Part shown: one piece after another, positions 18,915-29,096 of the stretch
Numbering within the stretch: the first letter of the stretch is position 1
How the letters are laid out: every line of letters starts with the position of its first letter
Assembly: GCA_030427205.1 (NCBI GenBank)
Contig: JAUHXC010000008.1
Coordinates: 62,001 to 126,000 of the forward strand
Direction of reading: 5' to 3'
Length of the DNA: 64,000 nucleotides
From: a bacterium
GTDB taxonomy: Bacteria > Myxococcota_A > Bradymonadia > UBA7976 > UBA1532
Notes under the pieces: generated by a model
What the model saw: the letters and a program-made list of their open reading frames with translations, nothing else
What the model was told of the DNA's origin: nothing
The model's database searches: none
Position numbers and translations under genes: made by a program

Positions 18915-20156
18915 ATGAGCGACGCCCCCGATCCCCGCCCTTCTCGCCGCTGGCGGCGCTGGCTGCTGGCGGTCGCCGCCCTCGCCGCGCTGCTCGCCGG
19001 ATGGATCGCCTACGACATCGATCGCGCCGCGTCCATCTGGCCGGCCGAGATGCCGCCGCTCGCGATGCCGCCGCCGGTGATCCCGCTGCATCCACAGAGC
19101 CTCGAACGCCTCGACGCCCTCATCGCCGCCGCCGAGCGGCTCGAGGTCGACCACGACGCGCGCACGGCGCTGCTCGACACCGACGAGCCGCCCGCGACGC
19201 CGATCGACGGCTGGCCGCCCGACGACGCCGACGTGCAGGCGGCGCTCGACGGGTTTCTGGCCACCGGCGGGCTGCAGCTGCCGCCCATCGTGCTCGAAGC
19301 CCCCAGCGAGCGCAGCTTCATGCCGGTCATGCAGGTGTCGGCGCTGCGCCGGGTGCGCGCGCTGCGGCGCATGGTCGACGGCGATCCCGGCGGCGCGTGG
19401 CGCGACGTCGCCGACGTCTGGACGCTGGGTCATCGGCTGACCCACAGCGGCGCGCACCTGCTGGCGACCATGATCGGCATGGCCATCGAAGAGCAGGCGC
19501 TCGGGACCGCCCGCCGCCTGCTGCGCGGCAACCGGTGGCACGCCGAGGCCCGATCGCTCGCCGACGCGCTCGACGCCGCCGCCGGTCGACCGTCGGGGCT
19601 CGTCGCCGCGCTCACCGGCGAATGCCTCGCCGGCGACGGCCTCTACGCGCGCATGGGCGCCGCCGACGCCGAGATGCTGTCCGCCGAGACCGGCACGATG
19701 GGCGCCCTCGAACCGGCGGGCCCCGGCGCCACCCGCGCCGACGACACCTGGCTCTACGACAGCCACAAGACCCGCGCCTTCGCCCGGCGACACTGCCTGG
19801 GGACCATCCGCGCGGCCGCCATGCCGGCCCCCGAGCGCACCGAGCCGCCCACCTTCGACCTCGGCGAGCGCCGCTGGTGGTCGGTGGGGCCCATGTTCGA
19901 CAACCCCATCGGGCGCACGCTGCTGGCGATCGCGCAGCCGGACTTCGGCCGGTACGTCGCCCGCGGCGATCGGCTGGCCTACCAGCGGCGCAGCCTGCGC
20001 ATCGCGCTGGCCCGATCCGCGTTCGCCGCAGCCGAGGGCCGGGCCCCCACGTCGACCGCGGAGCTGGTGCCGACCCACATCGCGGCGGTGCCGACCGATC
20101 CCTTCACCGGCGCGCCGATGGCGCTCGATCCGCCGCCGCCGCCCGAGGTCGATTGA
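18915..20156 (+). CDS. Membrane-anchored protein of unknown function
   Basis: The 413-residue protein has an Arg-rich N-terminus followed by one transmembrane segment (about residues 16-33) and a long, mainly helical extracytoplasmic part. The C-terminus (YQRRSLRIALARSAFAAAEG, then PTDPFTGAPMAL) resembles the ends of poorly characterised membrane proteins whose last motif is reminiscent of pseudopilin-like segments; this is a resemblance only. The ATG directly follows the stop of the hydrolase gene, so the two form an operon. No catalytic motif is recognised. Confidence 0.75.
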   Translation: MSDAPDPRPSRRWRRWLLAVAALAALLAGWIAYDIDRAASIWPAEMPPLAMPPPVIPLHPQSLERLDALIAAAERLEVDHDARTALLDTDEPPATPIDGWPPDDADVQAALDGFLATGGLQLPPIVLEAPSERSFMPVMQVSALRRVRALRRMVDGDPGGAWRDVADVWTLGHRLTHSGAHLLATMIGMAIEEQALGTARRLLRGNRWHAEARSLADALDAAAGRPSGLVAALTGECLAGDGLYARMGAADAEMLSAETGTMGALEPAGPGATRADDTWLYDSHKTRAFARRHCLGTIRAAAMPAPERTEPPTFDLGERRWWSVGPMFDNPIGRTLLAIAQPDFGRYVARGDRLAYQRRSLRIALARSAFAAAEGRAPTSTAELVPTHIAAVPTDPFTGAPMALDPPPPPEVD

Positions 20157-20220
20157 AGGCGACCGCGCGGCCCGGTACGCGTCTGTGACATCGGGCAGGA
20201 CGGTCTGCTAGATCGCAGGC

Positions 20221-22761
20221 ATGCAGACTCGCGAAGAACATGAAGCGCGCGGCGGGCCGGCCTCACTCGTCGAGTCCGCTGCCATCGGCGCGCTGGTCGC
20301 GGGTCTGGTCGAAGGCCTCGCCGTCGTCTCATCGGATCTCTCCGCCGCGCTGAGCCACTGGGGCCTGTGGGCTGCCGCGCTGCCGCTCTTGCTCGTGGCC
20401 CTGATCGGGTATCGCCTGATCGTGCGCGCCGGCCGACGGCTGGGCCTCTCCTCACCCGACGCCGAAGGTTGGATCGAGGCCAGCCTGATCCTCGCGGCGG
20501 GCATCACCACGGCGATCGGATTCGGCGTCGGCGCCCTCGCCGCCGTCGCGATCGACGCGGTCACCCGGATGGAGCTCGTCGAGACGATCGTCCTGGTCGG
20601 CGCCGTCGCCCTCGGCCTGGGGCTGCTGGCCAGCGGCGTCATCCTCGTCGGCCCGCTCGCGCGCGCCCTCGGCCGCCTGCCCCGAGCGCCGCGCCGACTG
20701 CTCGCGCTCGCGCTCGGCGGCGGCCCGCTCTTGGCCGTCTGGCTCGACGCCCGATCGCTGCTCGGCAGCCACTCCACATGGCCGCTCACCCTGGGCGCGA
20801 TCGCGCTGCTGACGGCGCTCGTCTGGACCCGCATCGGCCCGCGGCTGCCGTTCACCCGACCGTCGGCCCCGCTGCGCGCCGCGATCGTGACCCTGGCCCT
20901 CGTCGTCCTCGGCGCCGTCGGGGCCCGGCACTACATCACCGACGCCCCGGCCCGCGAGGCGGTCGACGGCGGCCAGGGTCTCGCGCGACTCGTCGGCGCG
21001 GCCATCGACGCCCGCTTCGACGACGACGGCGACGGCTACAGCCGCCTGGGCGGGCTCGACTGCGACGACGGGGACGCCGCCGTGAGCCCCGAGGCGGTCG
21101 AGATCCCGGGCAACGGGGTGGACGAGGACTGCGACGGCCGGGATCAAGCCCCCGCCCCCGCCGGCGTCGAGCGGACGGCCCACCACGCCCGACCCGCGGC
21201 GCTCGCCGGGCAGCGGCTCAACGTCCTGCTGATCACGATCGATACGCTGCGCGCCGACCGGCTCTCGCTCTACGGCCACACCCGCGAGACGTCGCCCAGC
21301 ATCGACGCCCTCGGCGCGCGGGGGATCGTCTTCGAGCGGGCCTACCCCGTCGCCAACCAGACCCGACACTCGCTGCCGACGCTGCTCGCCGGCCGCGGGC
21401 TGGACTTCATGCGCACCGATCGCCGCGGGACGCAGGTCGTCTTCGCCCCGGGCAATGACTTCCTCTTCGAGCGGCTCGCCAGCGCCGGGCATCGCACCGA
21501 GGCGCACCTCAACCGCTACTTCACCACCCAGCTCGATCTGCTCGGCATGGGCCAGGGCTTCGAGGCGATCCACACCGTCGACGGCGACGTGCGCGCGCCG
21601 CTCAGCGCGCCAGCGCTCACCGACGCCACCATCGCCGCCTTCGAACGCGATCGGCAGCGCCCGTGGGCGCTGTGGGTGCACTACACCGAACCCCACGCGC
21701 CGTACGAGGCCCACCCGGACATCGACTTCGGCGACGCCCCGATCGACCGCTACGACGGCGAGATCAAGCGGGTCGATCAGGAGGTCGGCCGGCTGCTCGC
21801 GGCGCTCGACGCGCGCGGCTTCACCGACTCGACGGTGGTGGTCCTGACGTCGGACCACGGCGAAGAGTTCGGCGAGCACGGCCGCCAATACCACGGCCAG
21901 CAGCTCTACGAAGAGTCGATCCGGGTGCCGCTGATCGTCGCCGGGCCACACCTCGAACCGCGGCGGATCCCCGAGCCGGTCAGCCTCGCCGACGTGGCGC
22001 CGACGATCGCCAACCTGCTCGGCCTGACGCCGGCGGCCGGCGGCGGCGGCATCAGCCTCGTCGGGCGGATGACGGGCGGGCCGCCCGACCCGCAGCGGCT
22101 GGTCTTCGTCGACCGCATCCAGCACGACGACCGGGCCCAGGCGCGACAGCTCGCGGTGATCGACGGCCGCTGGAAGCTGATCTATCGCGCGGGCAAGAAG
22201 AGCGCGAAGCTCTATGATCTGGCGACGGATCCCGGCGAGCAGCGCCCGCTGACCGACAAGACCGACCCGCGATTCCAGCGCTTGCGCGAGGCGGCGCAGG
22301 ATCGCCTCGCCCGCGGCCGCGCCGCGATCCGTCAGGATCTGATCGAGCGCCGGGTATCCCGTCGCCGGCCGCTGAGCATCCAGGGGCCGGGGCATGAGCT
22401 CGCGCCCGGCGTCGCCCTGCTCGGCGGCACGATCGAGCCCCTCCGGGGGCCGCGGGCGCTCTACGAAGCTCGCGTCTGGCTCGAGGCGAGGGACGCCACG
22501 CGGCCCGACTATCGCCTGCGCTTCACCTGGACCAACGCCAAGGGCAAGACAGTGGCCCGGCGCGACATTCGACCGCTCAACGGGCTCTATCGCACCCACG
22601 AGTGGCGCGAGGGAGAGATCGTCGAGGTCATCGTCCGGGCGCCCATCAAGCGGGCTCGACCGCCGTTCGGCCTGCGCCTGGCGGTCTCGGCCAGGGGGAA
22701 ACCTCAGACGACGCCCGTCGAGGCCGCCTACCTGCCCGCAGAGGCGACCCGATCGCCATGA
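20221..22761 (+). CDS. Membrane sulfatase/alkaline phosphatase-fold protein with MopE-like motif
   Basis: The 846-residue protein begins with about six hydrophobic helices (residues 15-245). A MopE-like acidic metal-binding segment follows (DDDGDGYSRLGGLDC to NGVDEDCDG, about 265-305), then a sulfatase-fold domain from about residue 335: LLITIDTLRADRLSLYGH, then TSDHGEEFGEHG near 540. The usual Cys/Ser-x-Pro-x-Arg that becomes formylglycine is replaced by NQTRHS with Thr381, so it is unlikely to be a true formylglycine sulfatase. A phospho-transfer or phosphatase role with a Thr nucleophile is more likely. A beta-rich C-terminal domain of about 150 residues completes it. Its 3' end faces the lipoprotein at 22774. 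The substrate is unknown. Confidence 0.82.
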   Translation: MQTREEHEARGGPASLVESAAIGALVAGLVEGLAVVSSDLSAALSHWGLWAAALPLLLVALIGYRLIVRAGRRLGLSSPDAEGWIEASLILAAGITTAIGFGVGALAAVAIDAVTRMELVETIVLVGAVALGLGLLASGVILVGPLARALGRLPRAPRRLLALALGGGPLLAVWLDARSLLGSHSTWPLTLGAIALLTALVWTRIGPRLPFTRPSAPLRAAIVTLALVVLGAVGARHYITDAPAREAVDGGQGLARLVGAAIDARFDDDGDGYSRLGGLDCDDGDAAVSPEAVEIPGNGVDEDCDGRDQAPAPAGVERTAHHARPAALAGQRLNVLLITIDTLRADRLSLYGHTRETSPSIDALGARGIVFERAYPVANQTRHSLPTLLAGRGLDFMRTDRRGTQVVFAPGNDFLFERLASAGHRTEAHLNRYFTTQLDLLGMGQGFEAIHTVDGDVRAPLSAPALTDATIAAFERDRQRPWALWVHYTEPHAPYEAHPDIDFGDAPIDRYDGEIKRVDQEVGRLLAALDARGFTDSTVVVLTSDHGEEFGEHGRQYHGQQLYEESIRVPLIVAGPHLEPRRIPEPVSLADVAPTIANLLGLTPAAGGGGISLVGRMTGGPPDPQRLVFVDRIQHDDRAQARQLAVIDGRWKLIYRAGKKSAKLYDLATDPGEQRPLTDKTDPRFQRLREAAQDRLARGRAAIRQDLIERRVSRRRPLSIQGPGHELAPGVALLGGTIEPLRGPRALYEARVWLEARDATRPDYRLRFTWTNAKGKTVARRDIRPLNGLYRTHEWREGEIVEVIVRAPIKRARPPFGLRLAVSARGKPQTTPVEAAYLPAEATRSP

Positions 22762-22773
22762 GTCGCCGGCGGC

Positions 22774-25431
22774 TCAAGGCGCGATGCAGCGGGTCTCCCG
22801 GGTCACCAGCCGCCAGTTCCGATCGTCGGCGGCCGTCGGCGTGACCAGCACCAGGTCGTAGCGGCCGATGCTGACGCTGCGATCGTCATTGCCATACGAG
22901 CCCTTCGAGACGTACCAGTGGGCGATCGGGCCGTTCTCGACGAAGACCGGCTCGGTCGACCACAGGTTGTAGACCCCGCTGTTGCCGGTGACATCGGCCG
23001 CCCACCAGCCGGTCGCCTCCTGCGCGTTGCCCAGCGGCGCGACGGCGCCCGTCGAGTAGATGTGATAGCTCGCCGGCCCGAAGACCGCGTCCAGCGGGTT
23101 CGGCGCCAGCAGGACCTCACGCCAGTCGATGCTGGTCTCGCCGTCGAGGTCGGTCTCTTCGAACGCCACCCGGGCCGCGATGCCGTCGCGGATCTGAACC
23201 GGCGCGCGGTTGATGATCGGGTGGCGGTGGATGGGCCACAAAGCATCGGTGATGCCGATCGAGTCGAGCTCGCTGGGCAGGAAGCCCGGCTCGGGCGCGC
23301 CGGCGCGGCCGCCCTCCATGACCAGCGACCGCACCGCGTAGAGGCCCTCGTCGGGCACCCGGAAGCCCACCAGCAGCTCGAGCTCGCCGCGCCCCGAGCG
23401 ATGGATGGTCGCCCACTCGATATCGGGGATGCCGAACTGCTCGAAGGGGTAGTCGATGTTCACGCCGCCCACCACCGCGTGCACCCGCACGATCTTGTCG
23501 GGGCAGACGACCACGAACTGCTCGCCGGCGGCGTTGCCCCCGGCGACCGGCGCGTGATCGAGGGTGTCGGCGGCCAGGACGTCGTCGCACCCCAGGAGCG
23601 CGACCGGCCGCGGCGGGAACTGATCCGGCTGGCGGCTGGGGTGGCGCATGAAGATCGCCCAATCCCCCACCCCGCCCTCGACGTACTGCCGGGCGACGAG
23701 GCCGGTGACGCCGCCCGCCGGCAGCAGGTAGCGCCCGTCCACCGCGCCGTCGACGGTGATGCCGAGGGCGTTGGGCTCGTCGCCGCCGAACTGCCGCAGG
23801 CTGAAGACCTTGCCCTCCCAGCGCTGGGTGCCCCGCAGGCGATACATCATGCGATACGAGTTGTTGAGCTCGACGTCGCCGACGACGAACTCATAGGCCC
23901 CGTCGGGTTCATCGTCCTTGCGGGCGACCGGCACCGGCGTCTGCCAGCGATACTCGACCCGGGCGTCCCCGCGGCAGCAGCGGCCGTCGTCGATGCGGCC
24001 GTCGCAGTCCTGGTCGAAGTCGTCGCACAGCTCGGGGGTCGGCACGCACTGCGCGTCGAACTCGATGCTGTAGGCCGGCGTGCCCACCGCCCGCCGTCGC
24101 AGCGGCCAGGTGCGGATCCGCGGCCGCCCGTCGGTGCGGAACTCCAGGGCCAGCAGGTGCTGATCGCCCGCCGCGCCCTCGCAGGTGCCCGACTCGCAGT
24201 CGTCGTCCACCGCGCAGCGCCCGCCGTCGGTGCACATGCCCGCGCGCACCTTCTCGGGCAGCGTGCGCCGGGCCATCGCCCGGATGCGGGTGAAGGGCCA
24301 GTCAGTGGTATCGGTCCAGTTGTCGACGGTGTCCCAGGTCTCGTACGGGCCGATGACGGACGCCACCAGCCGCCGCGCGCCGTCGAGGGTCCGCCCGCCG
24401 ACGACCGGCCGCTGCGCGCCATCGCTGGGGAACGCCGTGCCCGGCGACAGCTCGAAGAACGATACCCGGTAGTCATCGGACGAGGCATAGAGGCCGGTCA
24501 CGCCGATGCTCTGGTCGAGGCCGAAGGTATAGACCCGGCTGACGATGGCCCGCTGCCCGTCGGAGAGCAGCCGGGCGGGCCCGTTCGGGCAGACGAAGGT
24601 GCCCGCCGCCTGCCAGCCGTCGTCGCTGAGCTGCACGCACTGCCCGTCGTCGCCGAAGAGCAGCACCACCCCGGCGGGCACCGCGGCGGCGTCCTCGGGC
24701 ACGCCCAATTCGAAGGCGTCGACCACCAGCGGGCCCACCTCGAGGTCGTTGCTCACCCGCTGCCAGGCCAGCTCGTCGTCGGCGGTGCGGGCCACGACGA
24801 GCACACCATCGCCGGCCGCGGCCAGCAGCGGCGGCCCCTGCAGCTGGTCGAGCACCACCCGGGTCTGCTCGGGCAGGTCGACCTGGAACAAGACGACCGA
24901 CCGACCCGCGCCGCCGAAGGCGACCCACGGGTGGCCGCCGACCTCCCGGGCCACGATGCGCTCCGGGCGCACATCGGGCAGAGCGACCGCCGTCGGCCCG
25001 GCGGTGATGCGGGCGTCGTCGTCGACCTCGAGCGAGACGATCCGGTCTTCGGCGTCGGCCCAGACGAAGAAGGTGTCGCTGCCGCGGCGGGTGACCGCGA
25101 CCAGGGCCGACTCGGGCGGATCGACCGGCTCGCCGCCGCCGACGCCTTCGTCGAAGGCCATGTCGGGCTCGCCGCCCGTGCCGCCCGTGGCCATGTCGGC
25201 GACGACGCCCTCGTCGGGCTCCGGCTCGGGGGCCATGTCGATGGCGCCGCCTTCGCCGCCGTCGCCGCCCTGGCCGCCGATGCCGCCCACGCCGCCCATG
25301 CCCGCCTCGGCGCCCCCATCGTCTCCGGGATCGATCCCCAGGTCACCGGCCGGCAGCGGCTCGGCCACGCAGCCCACCAAACCCAGCATCGCCGCCCAGA
25401 GGGCCGCCCGGGCCCAGCTCCTTCGCGCCAT
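22774..25431 (-). CDS. Large lipoprotein with Gly-rich linker and MopE-like motif
   Basis: The 885-residue lipoprotein has a signal ending LGLVGC (Cys21). Residues of about 35-95 are Gly/Asp/Pro-rich, a flexible linker, followed by long beta-rich sequence that looks like one or two propellers (FVWADAEDRIVSLEVD, HPWVAFGGAGRSVVLFQVD). A Cys-rich acidic stretch with PELCDDFDQDCDG, then DGRCC, near residue 470 resembles MopE-type metal-binding motifs. ATG 25431 was chosen because GGAG sits seven bases upstream; an ATG 15 bases earlier lacks a site. The frame stays open to 25800 only because it runs antisense through a PEP repeat. It is probably a surface-exposed structural or binding protein; no enzyme motif is seen. 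Confidence 0.82.
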   Translation of the reverse strand: MARRSWARAALWAAMLGLVGCVAEPLPAGDLGIDPGDDGGAEAGMGGVGGIGGQGGDGGEGGAIDMAPEPEPDEGVVADMATGGTGGEPDMAFDEGVGGGEPVDPPESALVAVTRRGSDTFFVWADAEDRIVSLEVDDDARITAGPTAVALPDVRPERIVAREVGGHPWVAFGGAGRSVVLFQVDLPEQTRVVLDQLQGPPLLAAAGDGVLVVARTADDELAWQRVSNDLEVGPLVVDAFELGVPEDAAAVPAGVVLLFGDDGQCVQLSDDGWQAAGTFVCPNGPARLLSDGQRAIVSRVYTFGLDQSIGVTGLYASSDDYRVSFFELSPGTAFPSDGAQRPVVGGRTLDGARRLVASVIGPYETWDTVDNWTDTTDWPFTRIRAMARRTLPEKVRAGMCTDGGRCAVDDDCESGTCEGAAGDQHLLALEFRTDGRPRIRTWPLRRRAVGTPAYSIEFDAQCVPTPELCDDFDQDCDGRIDDGRCCRGDARVEYRWQTPVPVARKDDEPDGAYEFVVGDVELNNSYRMMYRLRGTQRWEGKVFSLRQFGGDEPNALGITVDGAVDGRYLLPAGGVTGLVARQYVEGGVGDWAIFMRHPSRQPDQFPPRPVALLGCDDVLAADTLDHAPVAGGNAAGEQFVVVCPDKIVRVHAVVGGVNIDYPFEQFGIPDIEWATIHRSGRGELELLVGFRVPDEGLYAVRSLVMEGGRAGAPEPGFLPSELDSIGITDALWPIHRHPIINRAPVQIRDGIAARVAFEETDLDGETSIDWREVLLAPNPLDAVFGPASYHIYSTGAVAPLGNAQEATGWWAADVTGNSGVYNLWSTEPVFVENGPIAHWYVSKGSYGNDDRSVSIGRYDLVLVTPTAADDRNWRLVTRETRCIAP

Positions 25432-25554
25432 CGTCTGACTCCGCATCGCTTGACGGGCGACCTTACCGCAGGCCCGAGGGCCGAAGCACGCCCGTACCGG
25501 ATACGGTCGAGCCCCGTCGAGACGGGGCTCGCGGGTTGGTGGTAGGCTGCCGCC

Positions 25555-26375
<821 letters not shown>

Positions 26376-26379
<4 letters not shown>

Positions 26380-26987
26380 GCGACGCCGGCCGGCAGATCG
26401 AGCGCGGGATCCGACCCGAGCACCGAACCGTCGCCGCCGCGCTGTACTGGGACGCCTTCGGCGCGAAGCTCGGCACGCTGCTCGGGCCCGCCGAGCGCGG
26501 GCGCCGCTTCATCGAGCGGGTCATCGACCCGACCCACAGCATCACCGCGATCGATGCCGACGACGCGCTGCTGGGCCTCGCCGGCTTCAAGACCGCCGAC
26601 GGGGCCTGCGTCGGCGGCGAATTCGACGACCTGGTGGCCCTCTACGGGCTGCCCGGCGCCGTCTGGCGCGGCGCCCTGCTCGCGCCGCTGCTGCGCCCCG
26701 TCGAGCCCGACCGCCTGCTGATGGACGGCATCGCCGTGGCCGCCGAAGCCCGCGGGCGCGGCGTCGGCACCGCCCTGCTCGACGCCATCATCGACGAGGC
26801 CGCCGCTCGCGGCGCGCGGGAGGTCCGGCTGGATGTCATCGATACCAACCCCCGGGCGCGCGCCCTCTACGCCCGCCGGGGCTTCGAACCGACCGCCACC
26901 GAGCGCACCGGCTGGCTCTACCGGCGCCTGCTCGGCTTCGAGAGCGCGACGACCATGATTCGGCAGGTCGGCCCGCGCGGCGCATGA
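26376..26987 (+). CDS. GNAT-family N-acetyltransferase
   Basis: The 203-residue protein carries the acetyl-CoA-binding motif A of GNAT enzymes: [20 protein letters not shown], with the R-G-R-G-V-G pyrophosphate loop near residue 125-130. It is followed by the [21 protein letters not shown] segment of motif B. It probably acetylates a small amine or a protein N-terminus. The GTG start at 26376 overlaps the TGA of the preceding lipoprotein; the longer same-frame ORF upstream is an Arg-rich shadow. The substrate is unknown. Confidence 0.85.
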
Positions 26988-27017
26988 CACCGCCGACGGG
27001 GCGTGATACGAGCGCCC

Positions 27018-27920
27018 ATGAGCGATACCGACCCGACGCCGACCGCCGATCTGGCCCCCTCCCCCATCCTGCGCGCCGGCCAGCCGGTGGTCTTCATCGA
27101 TCGCCGCCGCCGCGAGCTGCACGACATCCTCGAGCCGGGGCGCCACACCAACGTGCGCGGCGATCGGCTGGCCCACGACGACGTCATCGGGCAGCCCGAC
27201 GGCGCGAAGGTGACCAGCCCCAAGGGCCGCATCTACCGCTGCTTCGCGGCGACCCTGGTGCAGCACGCGCTCTACATGAAGCGCCACGCGACCATCATCT
27301 ACCCCAAAGACATCGCGCCCATCTTGATGTGGGCCGACATCGCGCCGGGCCAGACGGTCGTCGAGGGCGGCTTCGGCTCGGGGGCGATGTCGATGGCGCT
27401 GCTGCGGGCCATCGGCACCACCGGCCGCCTGATCACCTATGAGCTGCGCGAGGCCTCGGCCAATACCGCGCGCAAGAACGTCGAGGCCCTCTTCGGCAGG
27501 CCGCCGCCGCATCACACGGTGCGCATCGGCGACATCTACGCGGGCATCGCCGAGCGCGACGTCGACCGCATCGTGCTCGACGTGCCCGAGCCGTGGAGCG
27601 TCGTCGAGCACGCCGCCAACGCCCTGCGCGACGGCGGCATCCTCTGCGCCTACGTGCCCACCACGCTGCAGCTGCAGAAGTTCGCGCTCGCGGTGCGGGC
27701 CCACCCCGGCTTCGCGACCACCGAATGCCTCGAGATCCTGCTGCGCAGCTGGCATGTGACCCTCGAGAGCGTGCGCCCCGACCAGCAGATGGTCGGCCAC
27801 ACCGGCTTCATCGCCTTCAGCCGGCGCGCGGCCCACCCCAACCGCGCCGCGGTGCCCGGGCCCGACGTCTCGGCCGAGACGGCTCCCGCCGACAGCGCAG
27901 GCGAAGAGCCCGAAGACTGA
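27018..27920 (+). CDS. trmI: tRNA (adenine-58-N1)-methyltransferase
   Basis: The 300-residue protein matches TrmI/Trm61. It has an N-terminal beta domain (PVVFIDRRRRELHDILEPG) and the SAM-binding motif I VVEGGFGSGAMSMALL (about residues 117-132), with the acidic residue of motif II in TYELRE. Motif IV is LDVPEPW, matching the family DxPxPW pattern. It methylates A58 in the T-loop of tRNA using S-adenosylmethionine. ATG 27018 gives the expected N-terminus; a GTG at 27003 would add five residues. The acidic tail (about the last 25 residues) is lineage-specific. It precedes cutA by 57 bases. Confidence 0.9.
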   Translation: MSDTDPTPTADLAPSPILRAGQPVVFIDRRRRELHDILEPGRHTNVRGDRLAHDDVIGQPDGAKVTSPKGRIYRCFAATLVQHALYMKRHATIIYPKDIAPILMWADIAPGQTVVEGGFGSGAMSMALLRAIGTTGRLITYELREASANTARKNVEALFGRPPPHHTVRIGDIYAGIAERDVDRIVLDVPEPWSVVEHAANALRDGGILCAYVPTTLQLQKFALAVRAHPGFATTECLEILLRSWHVTLESVRPDQQMVGHTGFIAFSRRAAHPNRAAVPGPDVSAETAPADSAGEEPED

Positions 27921-27977
27921 CAGCCCGCGCCACCCCCGCGACCGCCGGCGCATCCCATCCCCAGCCGAGGAGGTCCG

Positions 27978-28286
27978 ATGCGCGTCGTATTGTGCAATTG
28001 TCCGCCCGAGGCCGCGCCGACGATCGCTCGGGCGCTGGTCGACCGGCGCCTCGCCGCCTGCGTCAACCTGATCCCCAACGTGCGCAGCGTCTATCGCTGG
28101 CAGGGCGAGATCTGCGACGACGCCGAGACCACGCTGCTGATCAAGAGCGCCGTCGATCCGGCGAAGCTCGAGGCGGCGATCGCCGAGCTGCACCCCTACG
28201 ACGTGCCCGAGATCCTCGCCCTGGAGATCGACGAGACGCACAGCCACGCGCCCTACCTCGAGTGGGTGCGGGCGATGACCCGCTGA
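27978..28286 (+). CDS. cutA: CutA1 family protein
   Basis: The 102-residue protein has the family pattern throughout: VVLCNCPPE, ALVDRRLAACVNLIP, SVYRWQGEI, LLIKSAVD, ELHPYDVPEIL and a final YLEWVRAMT. CutA1 forms very stable trimers and has been linked to divalent-cation tolerance, although its biochemical role is unsettled. GAGGAGG lies just upstream of the ATG. It is the second of a tight plus-strand run (trmI, cutA, VOC protein, small membrane protein), each with its own good ribosome-binding site. Confidence 0.92.
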   Translation: MRVVLCNCPPEAAPTIARALVDRRLAACVNLIPNVRSVYRWQGEICDDAETTLLIKSAVDPAKLEAAIAELHPYDVPEILALEIDETHSHAPYLEWVRAMTR

Positions 28287-28300
28287 CGCCGGAGGACGCC

Positions 28301-28600
28301 ATGGACCGCATCGACCACGTCGCCGTACAGGTCACCGACATCGACCGCGCCGTGCAGTGGTACACCACCCGCTTCGACTGCGAGGTCGACTACCAGGACA
28401 AGACCTGGGCCTTCATCAAGTTCGCCAACGTGGCGCTGGCCCTCGTCAAGCCCGACGAGCACCCGCCGCACTTCGCGGTGCTCACCCCCGACGCCGGCCC
28501 CGAGGCCGCCACCCACCGCGACGGCACCCGCTCGGTCTACCTCAGCGACAGCGACGGCAACCGGGTCGAGCTGCTCGAGCGCCCGCCGGGCAGCCTCTGA
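28301..28600 (+). CDS. VOC (glyoxalase/bleomycin-resistance fold) protein
   Basis: The 99-residue protein starts with IDHVAVQVTDIDRAVQWYTTRF, the classic opening of a VOC domain. It has a His near residue 5 and a Glu in NRVELLE near residue 91 as candidate metal ligands. It is a single domain, so it would dimerise to build the active site. The family covers lyases, isomerases, dioxygenases and binding proteins, so no reaction is assigned. GGAGG is seven bases before the ATG, and cutA ends 14 bases upstream, so they are probably co-transcribed. Confidence 0.85.
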   Translation: MDRIDHVAVQVTDIDRAVQWYTTRFDCEVDYQDKTWAFIKFANVALALVKPDEHPPHFAVLTPDAGPEAATHRDGTRSVYLSDSDGNRVELLERPPGSL

Positions 28601-28685
28601 CCGAGCCGCCGGGTAGCACGCCGGCAGGGGCCTTCAAGGCCGGGCCGACATCGGGCAGACTGAGCCCGAGCCACTGGGAGGACCG

Positions 28686-28937
28686 ATGAAGATCCTGTTC
28701 ATCCTGTTCGCGCTCGCGGTGATCGCCGCGTTCGTCGCGCTGTACGTCTGGGCCTACGGCGACGCGGAGAGCCGCGGTAAACCCGGGTGGCTCGTCGTCT
28801 TGATGATGCTGCTGCTCTCGCCGGTCGCCGGGCTGGTGGTCTGGCTGCTCATCCGCCCCGAAGAGGCGCTGGATGATGCGGGCGCGCCGCGACCGGTCGA
28901 GCGCGGGCGGGCGACGACGTCCGCCATGAAGGCATAG
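28686..28937 (+). CDS. Small two-helix membrane protein (PLDc_N-like)
   Basis: The 83-residue protein has two transmembrane segments (about residues 2-23 and 35-57) joined by a short loop, AYGDAESRGKPGWL. The loop and second helix (PVAGLVVWLLIRPE) resemble the small PLDc_N-type membrane segment found alone or at the N-terminus of cardiolipin-synthase-like proteins. A GGGAGG ribosome-binding site precedes the ATG. The C-terminal 25 residues are charged and probably cytoplasmic. The role is unknown. Confidence 0.75.
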   Translation: MKILFILFALAVIAAFVALYVWAYGDAESRGKPGWLVVLMMLLLSPVAGLVVWLLIRPEEALDDAGAPRPVERGRATTSAMKA

Positions 28938-29096
28938 TCCGTCGGCGCAGGTCATGGGCGCATGGCCGCCGTGGGATGCCATCGCGGAACATGACATATC
29001 AGCCGGCCGCGCCGTGGAGAGTAGCCGCACCTTCGACCGCGGCGGCGTCCAGCGCAGCATCGCCCGCGTCACGTCGATCCGAAGGCGCGCCCCGCC

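Noticed and set aside
17628..20078. 816-codon open frame on the minus strand
   Set aside because: It is antisense to the hydrolase and membrane-protein genes, Arg/Gly-rich, and open only because of GC-rich codon bias and the PEP repeat.
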